A stretch of DNA of 64,000 nucleotides from Rebecca billardiae RCC1528. Its lineage: Eukaryota; Haptophyta. Positions 30,773 through 39,797 of this stretch are shown piece after piece; position 1 is the first letter of the stretch; every line of letters starts with the position of its first letter. Below the pieces are notes generated by a model. The model did no database searches, was not told the DNA's origin, and saw nothing but the letters and a program-made list of their open reading frames with translations. Location: positions 1,550,001 to 1,614,000 of the forward strand of contig OZ251233.1 in NCBI GenBank assembly GCA_965240325.2, read 5' to 3'. The position numbers were made by a program, and so were the translations under genes.

Positions 30773-30808
30773 CGGAGCAGCTTAATTCGCGGAGTCCCGC
30801 GCCGAATG

Positions 30809-31279
30809 TCATAGGTGCAAGTGGTAGGCATGTTCGACGAATAGGCTCACGAGGGACGCGAGTGTGTGCCAGAGCACGTGTGTCACACGGTAGGCGCGCA
30901 GATTCGCTCGCTTGCTGGCGATCGAGCCCGCCGCCTTGCAGCTGAGCGGCAGCGCAGCCAGGAGGAGCACGAGCCACGGCGGCAGGCAGCGCGCCGCGCG
31001 TAGGACCTCCATGAGCACGTTGGCCGTGGCGCACCAGCGGTCGGCCACGTGCCACATCGAGGGCAGGCCGCAGTACACGTGGTCGGACATGAAGGAGGTC
31101 AGCGCCTGCGCCGGCCAGCGCCACCACAGCCGCCGGTCGACGAGTGCGGGCGCGCTGAAGAGGAGGCATGACGCACCCACGAGCGGGTGCGGCTGGTGGC
31201 CCCACGGCAGCACGGATTGGATCGTGAGAAGCGAGTGCGCGTGGCGCACGAGTATGTCTGCAAACGCCGTGCCCACCAT
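30809..31279 (-). CDS. small multi-pass membrane protein with conserved-style His/Asp residues
   Basis: 156 residues from the ATG at 31279. Hydrophobic segments lie near 10-25, 33-50, 100-120 and 130-150, so three to five passes are likely. Polar residues sit in membrane-near positions: SDHVYCGLPSMWHVADRW in the middle and THVLWH near the C-terminus. A Ser, Asp and several His spread this way resembles the metal-binding hydrolase core of the ceramidase/PAQR-like (CREST) superfamily, but the protein is shorter than those families and I do not assert membership. Divergent from the RAD7-like gene, with 270 bp between the ATGs. Confidence 0.6.
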   Translation of the reverse strand: MVGTAFADILVRHAHSLLTIQSVLPWGHQPHPLVGASCLLFSAPALVDRRLWWRWPAQALTSFMSDHVYCGLPSMWHVADRWCATANVLMEVLRAARCLPPWLVLLLAALPLSCKAAGSIASKRANLRAYRVTHVLWHTLASLVSLFVEHAYHLHL

Positions 31280-31549
31280 TCGATTGCGAGTCGCCCGCCC
31301 GCGGAACAGCCGCGTCGCGTCAGCCGCGCAGGCGCGCAGTGCGCATGTGCGCAAGTGTGCAGCGGCACACGGGTGACGACACGGCCAATCTGAAATCGGT
31401 CAAGCCGCTCCGGCTGGTCCGGGCCGGACCGGGCGCGCGCCGCCCGGTTGCAGGGCGCGCGCGCGCATCGCGCACCCAGCGCCAAGAGCCTTCGCGCGAC
31501 CGCCGCGACGGGCCAGTGGGCGTGAGCCTGTGACGCGAATACCGTCTCG

Positions 31550-34500
31550 ATGGAGCCCGGGGAGCTGGTGCAGGTGGACCGTCGCGTGGGCGTAGTGCTC
31601 GCGCGCGAGCCCAAGCGCGTGCGCGTGCGCTTCGAGGACGACGGCGCCGTCCTCCACGTGAGCGCGCGGCACACGGCGCAGCCGCGGTGCGCCACCGCCG
31701 CCGAGATCGAGGACGAGCGACTGTGGGTGGGCGCGGGCGTGGAGGCGCTCACGGGCGATGCGGGGGTGGCGAGCAGCACTGCCGAGGCGTGGGCGCCCGC
31801 CGTCCTGCGCGACGTCCGGCTTGTCGACGCCGCCGACGGTGAGGCGGCGGGCGGCGACACGAGCGCTGCGGGCGCGCGGCTAAGCGCCCTCCGCTTTCGT
31901 GTCGAGTTCGCGGGCGGCGCCGAGGCGTGGCGACGGGTGCACGAGGTGCGCCCCGCAGCGAGCGCACCGTCTGGAGCGCCCAAGCTGAGCGGCGCCGGGC
32001 GCGCCTCGCGCAGCAAGCAGCGAGCTCCGAGCCCGAGCCCGCAAGCCGCTGCGGTCGGGGCCAACGCAAAGGGTCGGGTGGCGCCCGCGGCCGTCGCGGA
32101 GCGTGGCGCCAAGCGGCCGGCAACGGCGCGCTCGAAGCGCAAGGCCGACGCAGCCGCACCGCCCGCGGCCGGCGAGCCGCCACCGCCTCGAGCCGAGGGC
32201 GCGGAAGACACCGGGGCGGCGGCGGGTGCCAGCGGGACGGCGGCTGTGGATGCGCGCGGCCGTGGCAAGCGCGCGGGCGGCGCGGCTGCGCTGCGCACGC
32301 TGACCACCGAGCAGATGGCCACGCCGTCCGCCGCGCCCGGCGCGGGCGGCGGCTCGAAGCGCAAGGCCACCGCGCCGCCCACCCCGCCGGCGGAGCCTGC
32401 GGCGGAGGCGGTCGGCGCCGCTTCAGCCGGCGCGCGCCGCGGGATTCGGCTCCCGGCGCGGCCCAAGGGCGCGGCGCGCGGCCGGGCCGGCGCCGCTGGC
32501 CGCGCGCTGCCCGCTGCGGCGGACAGCGACAGCAGCAGCGAGGGCGAGCCTGGCGCGGAGCCGGGCGCAGCGCCGGCCGACGCCGAGCCGGCCGACGCCG
32601 GCGCGCGCCCCGCGCCTCGCCAGTTTCGCATCGGCGGGCAGGCGGCGCTGCCTGGCGAGGGCGGCGCCGCCGGCGCCGTCGGCGCCGGCGCCGCCGGCGC
32701 GCAGCAGCAGCAGCCCGCGCCTCCCGCGCCGAGGCAGTTTCGCATCGGCGGGCAGGCTGCACTGCCCGGCGAGGGCGGCGCGGACGCGGCGGACGCCGGG
32801 CCGGCGCGCGGCGGTGGCGCCGCGTGGTGCGGCCCGTGGTCGACCGCGCGCGAGCTGCTGAGCAAGCGACGCGCCGCGGCGGCCGAGCGCGCTCAAGCGC
32901 TGGAGGAGGCGGGCTCGGGCGCGGCGGGTCCGCCGCATTCGGGGCAGCAGGAGCAGGCGTGGACGCCCGCGCGCAGCAAGCGCGCGCGCGCCGGTTCGCC
33001 GGCCGCGCCCGGGGCCCCCGCCGCGCCCGCGCGCCCGCTGCCCTCGCTCCGCCAGCTCGCCGTCGAGCTCGTCGCCATGCACATTGACGCCGTGCCGAGT
33101 TTCGGCGAATTGCCCGCGGCGGTGCTGCGGCCGCTGCAGGCCGAGCTTGCGAGGCGGCGCGCGCTCACGCCCGCCGCGGTGCAGCTGTTCGCCGAGGCGG
33201 GGGGGCAGTGCGGCGAGCTCGCGCTGGACGACTGCTGCCTGCTCACCGAGGTGCGCCGCCGCGCGGCGCCGAGACGCGCGCGCGTGCGTGCGCAATGCGT
33301 GGCGTCACTCGGCGGCGCGCCGGGCGCGTGCGTGCGCGCGCGCCCCGCGCGCGCGGCCGCGCGCTCGTCTCGCGGTCGGTGAGGGCCTCGCACGCGCCTT
33401 CCACGCGCCTCACGCGCGCGCTGGTATCCCCGCCCTGTCCGCGTGCGCGCGTGCACCCGCGCCGCGTCCTGTGTGCGTGGTGCGGTGCGTTCCGGTGTCC
33501 GGTGTCCGGTGGCATGTCCGGACTCTCGCGTGTCCGGTGTGCTCCCGGACTTTCGGCGTGCGCGGTCCGGTGTGTCCGGTGTGTCGCAGGAGGAGCTGCT
33601 GCCCGCGCTGCGGCTGCTGGGCGAGGGGCGCGCGCCGCTCAAGGTGCTCTGCCTCGGGAGCGCCGGCCGCGCCTTCACCGCCACCGTCGCGCGCGCGCTC
33701 TGCGGCGGCAGCGGCGGCATCGGCGGCGGCGGCGGCAGCGGCTCCAGCCCGACCGAGGCGGCCGTGCCGTGCGGCGCGCTCGAGCACCTCTCGCTGGGGG
33801 GCTGCTACAAGCTGCCCGCCGCCTCGCTCGTCGAGCTGCTCGGCTCGCCGCTCGGCGCGCGGCTGCGCACGCTGCAGCTCACCTACGCCCCGCAGCTCGG
33901 CCGCACCGTCACCGCGGCGATCGCGCGCGCGTGCGGCGCGCGGCTCGAGTCGCTCGCTCTTGACTACTGCGACGGCGTGGACGACGGCGCGCTCGCGGAG
34001 CTGGAGGGGTGCGTGGGGCTGCGCGAGCTCTCGCTGAGCGGGCTCCCGCGCGCGTCGGCGCAGGCGCTCGTGCAGCTGCTCGACCGGCTGGGCGGCGGCG
34101 GCGCCGACGGCTGCTGCCCCCTCGAGCTCCTGGCTCTGGCTGACAACGAGCAGCTGACGGCCGAGGCGGTGTGCGCGCTGGCCGCGCTCAGCCTCGGCCG
34201 CGTGCGCTCGCTCGACCTCTCCGGCGTGACGAAGCTGGACGACGCGGCGCTGCTGGCGGTGACGGAGGCGGCGCCGTGCCTCCGCCGGCTGCTGCTCCGC
34301 GGCTGCGCCGCGCTGAGCGACAGCTCTGTCCTCGCGCTGTGCGCGGCGCGCGGCGCAGGCCTCGTCGAGCTGAGCCTCAACGGCTGCTCAGCTCTGACTG
34401 ACGCGGTGCGCGCCGCGGCCGCGTCCTGCGCGTGCGCGTGCGTGCGCCGCGTGCCGTGCACCGCGGCAAGCGGCGCGCACCGCGTCGGCCGACCATGTGC

Positions 34501-35103
34501 CCCGCATGCTCGGCCGGCGGTGCGCGCCGCGTCGCCCGACTGTGCGGCCCGCGCATCGCACGCGCGCCGAGCGCCGCGCCGCGCGCCGCGCCGCGTGCGC
34601 TTGTGCTGCGCGGCGGCCATGGCCCTGGGTTCAGCCGCCCGGCTGCGCGGCGGCCATGCTGGCTCGCTCTCACACGCACCCCGCGCGCGCCGCCCGCCGC
34701 CCGCCGCCCGCCCGCGCCCGCGCGCGCGCAGGCCGCGCGCGCGCTCGAGCAGCACTGCGCGCGCTCGCTCATCCGCCTCGACCTGTCGTGGTGCCGCCGC
34801 GTGTCGGAGGATGCGCTCGGCCGGCTGGCGGACGCGTGCGCGGCGGGCGCGATGGGCGCGGCCGCGGAGCAGCGCGCGCGCTCGCACGAGGGCGAGGACG
34901 CGCCCGAGCCCGCCCTCTGCGTGTGGGGGCTCACGCAGCTGAGCGAGCGCTTCTATGACGGGCACTCGCTGCCGCCGGCCGTGCTGGTGGGCGCGGCGGA
35001 CTGCCGCCAGCTGCAGGCTGGGCGCGCGCCGCCCGCCCTCGGCCTTGGCGGCACACACTGGTCGGTGCGCGTGCGCGCGACCACGAGCGCAACGGCGGCC
35101 TGA
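31550..35103 (+). CDS. RAD7-like leucine-rich repeat DNA-repair protein
   Basis: Three exons, 31550-33250, 33590-34405 and 34732-35103, give 962 residues. Both introns (339 and 326 nt) are phase 0, GTGCGC to GCAG. The N-terminus (1-130) is a compact beta-rich region (VDRRVGVVLAREPKRVRVRFED) that resembles a Tudor/Agenet-type barrel. A long Ala/Gly-rich linker follows, with two copies of FRIGGQAALPGEGG. Residues about 495-567 (PSLRQLAVELVAMHIDAVPSFG...ELALDDCCLLTE) match the RAD7 core. They lead into LRRs and the diagnostic LIRLDLSWCRRVSEDAL and VWGLTQLSERFYDGHSLP end. In yeast, Rad7 with Rad16 recognises damage in global-genome nucleotide-excision repair. The RAD16 partner is not in this window. 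Confidence 0.86.
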
Positions 35104-35549
35104 GGCTATGGAGGCGCTGGCCGACACGGTCTGCGCCATGTACGTGGCCGACGTGATGACCACTAACTACTGCCTGCGCTGAGTCTTATTGGCGGGCAGT
35201 GAGTGCTGCTGCCTGAGCGCACGAGCCCCGGAGCTCGCGCAGCGGCGCAGCGCCGCCACCACGCGCCAACCGGCGACCGTGTGGCGTGTCACAGCACTAC
35301 CGCAGACAGTGCCGCAGAGTCTCAGGCCGTTCAGTCCGTAGTTGGCAGAGCTACAGAGCGGAGAGCCGCACGGCCGGCGACTGGCGCGAGTTGAATGTTT
35401 ATCGCGCAGCTCCGTGCTCCGGACGATCGAGTCTGAGCAGCAGTCTCTAGCTCTCCAAGCTCGAGCTACGATATGACATATAAATAAGTGATCGAGGCTC
35501 GACGAGCGTCCGAGCGACGCCGCTCGGCGCCGGGTCACGGGTGCCACAG
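35104..35549. other. intergenic containing right arm of flanking inverted repeat
   Basis: Apart from the repeat arm (35305-35464) it is featureless. Two genes converge here. Confidence 0.6.
35305..35464 (-). repeat. inverted repeat flanking a two-gene block, right arm
   Basis: Reverse complement of 30636-30772, with four insertions of about 2, 7, 10 and 4 nt. Confidence 0.85.
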
Positions 35550-37139
35550 CTAGTCTGCTTCGACGGCAGGTGCCGCCGCTGAGACTGAGTCGGCTTCCGC
35601 CGCCGCAGCGGCCTTGCGCTCTTCCGCCCAGGCGCCGCAGCACTGCTTATGGTGCTTCTTCCACGCCAGCCGCATGCAGTCAAGGTCGCAGAACACCGCC
35701 ACGTCGCACGAGGCGCACCTGCGCTTGGCCGTCTTGCGCCCGCACGCGGTGCAGATCGTCCGCGCCACCGCCTGGTGGCGCGCCGCCTTCTCCCAGAGCA
35801 GGCGCGTCGCCTCGTCCACGTCCTGCTGGGAGAAGTGCTGCGAGCGCCACTCGGCGTGGATCGCGCGCATGAGGCACATCGCGACGAGCCGCGGCTCCTG
35901 CAGCTCGCCCTGCTCCTCGCCCGCCTGGCTGAACATGCCGAAGTAGTCCATCGCCAGCATCGTGTTTGCCTTCTGGTGCCATTGCTCGGCGGCCGCGCGG
36001 CACCAGTGGCGCCGGAGCTCGCGCTGGTCGGGCTGGTCGCCGCCAGCGGCGTACTCGGTGGCCGCCAGGAACTGCGCGGTCACGTCGCCCGCCTCCGCGG
36101 CTTGCAGCAGGTACGGCAGGGCCCGCTCCGGCTCGGGCCGGATCCCCGCGTGCCCGCCCTTCCTATGCGCCAGGAACAGGTCCACCTGCGCGCGCGCCGA
36201 GCCGTTCTCGGCCGCGCGCTCCAGGAACATGGCGCTCTCGGCCGCGTCTGGCTCGAGCAGGATGAAGGCGGGATCCTCGATCGTGCCCTTGTGGTGCGGG
36301 GGCAGCCTGTCTTTGTACGCCGGGTTGAGCTGCCGCGCCAGCACGTACTGCGCCGTCGCGCTCGGCACCTCCGCGCCCACGGCCTGGCGGAGCAGCTCGC
36401 GCAGCGCCCTCCGCGTGTCGCGCGGCGTGCCGGGGCCGGCGTGCTTGCCCAGCCACGAGACGAGGACGTAGCCCGCCTCGCCCAGGCCCGCGGCCAGAGC
36501 CCTGCGCGCCCAGTACTCCGCCCGTGCCACGTCCTGCGCCACGCCGTCCCCGTGCCGCAGCCGGTGCGCCAGCTGGAGCATCGCGTCGCGGTCCCCTCGC
36601 TCCGCGCCGCGCCGGTAGAGCTCGGCGCTCTCCTCCGCATCGGGGGCGAGCTCGGCGAGCCGGGCCTCCGCGGTGGCGTCGCCCTTGCGCGCGGCGCGGC
36701 GGTACCACTTCTTCGCGCCGGCCAGGTCCTTGGGCACGCCGTGGCCACGCTCCTGGCACTGCGCCCAGGGCTTCATGGCTTGGGGGTCGCCCGCCTCGGC
36801 AAACTGCCGAAAGATGTGCGCGGCGGCCTCGTAGTCCTCGGGCGTGCCGATGCCGTCATACAGCGCGGTGGCAAGCGCGAATCGGGCCGCCGGCAACTGC
36901 GGCGCGAGCTTCTCCAGCATCACGAACGCCAGCCTCTCGTCCTTCTCCACGCCGCCGGCGCCAATCTGGAACGTGGCCGCGAGCATGAGCTTCGCGTCCA
37001 GGTCGCCCGCAGCGGCCTGGCGGCGCACGTCGGCCAGCTCCTCGGGCGTGATTGTGTCCAGGCTCACCTCTTCTCCAGAGCTGCTGTCCCCGCCCGCACC
37101 CGTGCGCGGGCGCGGGCGGAGGTTCGGCTGGCGCGGCAT
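35550..37139 (-). CDS. SEL1-repeat protein with C-terminal MYND zinc finger
   Basis: 529 residues from the ATG at 37139. SEL1/TPR-like units cover about 38-420 (AAAGDLDAKLMLAATFQIG, FAEAGDPQAMKPWAQCQERG, RGAERGDRDAMLQLAHRLRHG, QAAEAGDVTAQFLAATEYAAG). A MYND finger follows at about 461-499: CTACGRKTAKRRCASCDVAVFCDLDC...HHKQC, with all Cys/His ligands present. SEL1 solenoids and MYND domains both bind proteins, so a scaffold or adaptor role is likely. The combination is common in algae and other protists. No exon boundary is needed. The Glu/Ala-rich tail is unremarkable. Confidence 0.88.
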   Translation of the reverse strand: MPRQPNLRPRPRTGAGGDSSSGEEVSLDTITPEELADVRRQAAAGDLDAKLMLAATFQIGAGGVEKDERLAFVMLEKLAPQLPAARFALATALYDGIGTPEDYEAAAHIFRQFAEAGDPQAMKPWAQCQERGHGVPKDLAGAKKWYRRAARKGDATAEARLAELAPDAEESAELYRRGAERGDRDAMLQLAHRLRHGDGVAQDVARAEYWARRALAAGLGEAGYVLVSWLGKHAGPGTPRDTRRALRELLRQAVGAEVPSATAQYVLARQLNPAYKDRLPPHHKGTIEDPAFILLEPDAAESAMFLERAAENGSARAQVDLFLAHRKGGHAGIRPEPERALPYLLQAAEAGDVTAQFLAATEYAAGGDQPDQRELRRHWCRAAAEQWHQKANTMLAMDYFGMFSQAGEEQGELQEPRLVAMCLMRAIHAEWRSQHFSQQDVDEATRLLWEKAARHQAVARTICTACGRKTAKRRCASCDVAVFCDLDCMRLAWKKHHKQCCGAWAEERKAAAAAEADSVSAAAPAVEAD

Positions 37140-37377
37140 AGTTGTCAGCGGCGAGGAGCCGACGACGACCTGGGAGTTCGGTCAGTCGGTCACGGCCCGA
37201 TTCCCTCACGCCTGGACTCGGCCCGAACCGGTACGACCGGACCGAACCGGCCACGACTGCTCGGTCTCGGATGAATCCTACTTTGTAACTACCCATATTC
37301 CACAATCACACGCACGTCCTGTGACGGTGTTATGACAGTCTCAAGACTCTCAAACTGTCTCAGCTCGCGCTACCTCG
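37140..37377. other. short intergenic gap
   Basis: 238 bp between the SEL1-MYND start and the glycosyltransferase stop (same strand). No motif stands out. Confidence 0.5.
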
Positions 37378-39309
37378 CTACCTGCCAGTGTCACGGTCCC
37401 GACCCGTCGGTCCTGCCGGCACGTTTGGCACCGACGGTGCCGCGCGCCCAGCCTGCGGCGCCGCGTCTACGTAACCCGCCGTGCGCGCCGCGGCGCTGGC
37501 GGCCGCTGCCCGCTGCTGCTGCACCAGCTGCTGCTGCACCTGCAGCTGCTGCTGCATCTGCATCTGCTGCTGCTGCAGCAGCTGCTGCTTGCGCGTGTTG
37601 GCCACGTGGTGCATCGGCACGGGCGCGCTCATCGCGCGCGCGATCGCGGGGTTGTGGTGCGATGTGGTGATGCGCGCGCTTGGCTCCCAGCGCGGGGGCT
37701 GCGGCTGCTGCACGAAGTGCGAGCGGGCGGCTCCACGCGCGCCTGCCGCCTCCGCCGCGCGCGCGGCGAATGCCGCCGCCTCGACCGTGAGCAGCTGCCT
37801 CGGGCCGCCCGCGGCCGCGCCGAGCGGCCCCGCCGCGCCCAGGCCGAGGCTGTCATCGGCAAGCGCAGCGCGCAGCTGCTGCTGCTGCTGCTGCGCGGAG
37901 GCGGGGACGACGCCCTCCCTCTGCAGCCGCTCGACGAGCACCGACTGCTCCGTCGCCGCGCGCGGCGCGCGCGTGATCGCCACCTTCAGCGCGTCCGGCA
38001 TCATCGGCTTCAGGTAGGAGTTTCCGCCATGGCCGCCCGGCCGTCGCCCCGCGTCGTGCTGAATCACGACCTCGTCCGGGTCGAAGACGTCGACGGTGAC
38101 GCCGCGGACGACGCGGGTGCGCTGCATCACGGGGAGGTAGGTGGGCGGGAGCCAGTCGAACGCCACGTCCGGCCGCTCCGAGAACCCCGCCTCCGCCCAC
38201 ACCAGGTCGAGCATCTGGTCATCGGGCGCCAGCATGTTGTAGCCAGTCGACTGCGCGCGCGCCCACGCGCGCGCCACGTCGCGCGCGCCCGCGGTGGCGT
38301 TGAGGAAGACGACGCCGCTCGCGGCCTTGAGCCGCGGCCGGCCGTTGGGCAGGCGCACGTTCGCCGAGCCCTGCCAGTTGAACACGCGCACGTCCGCGCC
38401 CGCGCGCCCCTCGTCCGCCACGCCGTCGCGCGCGAAGAGCGCCGGGAATTGCAAGAAAGTCATGTCCACGTCGACGTAGGCCATCGGCAGCGCGAGCGCG
38501 TGCATCGCGACGAGCATGGCGATGGGCTTGAGCGCGATGGCGAGGAAGCGCGCGCGCTGCGGCGCCTCCCCCTTCCTGCTGAGCGAGCCCCGCCCGCCCT
38601 TGCCCGAGTTGTACCACACGCCATGCTGGCGAAGCACCTCCTCCGGGACCTCGTCCAGGAAGTGCTCGGTGGCGACCTTCTCGAGCTCGGCCCAGTCGAG
38701 GTGCATGGGCAGGCAGCAGATGGCGTGCGCCTCGCACGAGGTGAGCAGCCGCTCGAGCGCCGCGCCGTAGTTCCCCTCCGAGCGCTCCGTGTCCGCGTAC
38801 ACGGTCACCACCACAAAGTCGCGACTTGTGTGCGGCGGGCAGTCTGACAGCGACGGCGGCTTGAGCACGCGCGAGAACCACGGCGGGACGGCTGCGCGCG
38901 CCGTCTCCGCGTCCATGCCGGGGTAGTCCGGCGATAACCTCCCGTCCACGCCGGGGAGCAGCCGCGCCGGCGGAGACAGCGGCGGCCGCGCGTCGTCCGC
39001 GTCGGCAATGTGCGCTCGCGGGTAGGCAGCGCTTGCCGGCGGCAGCGAGCTCGCGAGCGGCCAGCCCACTGCGAGCGGCGGGGCGAACGAGCGGATCAGG
39101 CGGAAGCAGACGAGCACGAGTGCCAGCAGCCCCAGCCCGCGCGACACCCGCGCGCCGCCTCTGCTGATCACCACCGCAGGCACGACCGCGGGCGTTCGTC
39201 TCCGGCCCAGCTTTGGCGAGTCTGGCGCCGGCGCGCACGCGGGCGCGAGGTCGTCGATGGCGACGATGCAGTGCTCCTCAGGGCCAGCGTTGGTGATCCG
39301 TGAGCGCAT
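37378..39309 (-). CDS. Golgi nucleotide-diphospho-sugar glycosyltransferase
   Basis: 643 residues from the ATG at 39309. It has a type II topology with a signal anchor at about 58-75 (GLGLLALVLVCFRLIRSF). The catalytic domain spans roughly 155-480. It contains a DxD metal/nucleotide-sugar motif (MAYVDVDMTFLQFP, near 276-283), a SGVVFLNA block, and a DDQMLDLVW block typical of the nucleotide-diphospho-sugar transferase (GT77-like) family. Distal VIQHDAGRRPGG may bind donor. The last ~100 residues are Gln/Ala-rich (CAG-type repeats), unlike the catalytic part. The linkage formed is unknown. With two sulfotransferases and two SGNH enzymes in the window it supports a polysaccharide-decoration theme. 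Confidence 0.78.
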   Translation of the reverse strand: MRSRITNAGPEEHCIVAIDDLAPACAPAPDSPKLGRRRTPAVVPAVVISRGGARVSRGLGLLALVLVCFRLIRSFAPPLAVGWPLASSLPPASAAYPRAHIADADDARPPLSPPARLLPGVDGRLSPDYPGMDAETARAAVPPWFSRVLKPPSLSDCPPHTSRDFVVVTVYADTERSEGNYGAALERLLTSCEAHAICCLPMHLDWAELEKVATEHFLDEVPEEVLRQHGVWYNSGKGGRGSLSRKGEAPQRARFLAIALKPIAMLVAMHALALPMAYVDVDMTFLQFPALFARDGVADEGRAGADVRVFNWQGSANVRLPNGRPRLKAASGVVFLNATAGARDVARAWARAQSTGYNMLAPDDQMLDLVWAEAGFSERPDVAFDWLPPTYLPVMQRTRVVRGVTVDVFDPDEVVIQHDAGRRPGGHGGNSYLKPMMPDALKVAITRAPRAATEQSVLVERLQREGVVPASAQQQQQQLRAALADDSLGLGAAGPLGAAAGGPRQLLTVEAAAFAARAAEAAGARGAARSHFVQQPQPPRWEPSARITTSHHNPAIARAMSAPVPMHHVANTRKQQLLQQQQMQMQQQLQVQQQLVQQQRAAAASAAARTAGYVDAAPQAGRAAPSVPNVPAGPTGRDRDTGR

Positions 39310-39797
39310 CCGCGCTCGCCCATGGGAACTCACCGCGCTCCGCACCGCCCTCCCACGCCAACGTGGCGCAGGGGCAGCGCGAGAGCAGGTGAGATCCTCC
39401 CGGCGATCAGGGCGCAGAAGATGGGCGCGCACCGAGGCGTCCTATGAGCTCGCGCCGCGAGCCCTATTCACCAGCCGCGCCGGCGTACCCGCGGCGCGCA
39501 TAGGAAGCACCCTGGGAAATGTGGGCTTACTTATTGGCGCGAGGAATGATCCACACCCAACCGCTCGGGCCCGCGCCGGCGCGGCCCGGACCGAGCCAAC
39601 TCGCAAGACCGTTTCGTTCCGGTACTGGAACGCGCTTCGTCAACGAGAACGGGCGGTGACCAAAATCTGCATGGCCGGACCATTTGCCGGACTCTGGATC
39701 CTGCCGAGCGCCGAGCGGCAGCCCTCCCCGTCCGGTCCGGAGGCCAAGTGCGCTTTGCTTGGTCTGATGCATGCACCGCGCGCCGGCCACGCCGACC
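39310..39797. other. intergenic
   Basis: 488 bp upstream of the glycosyltransferase and downstream of the giant LRR gene. GC-rich around 39560-39600; no gene or repeat recognised. Confidence 0.5.
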
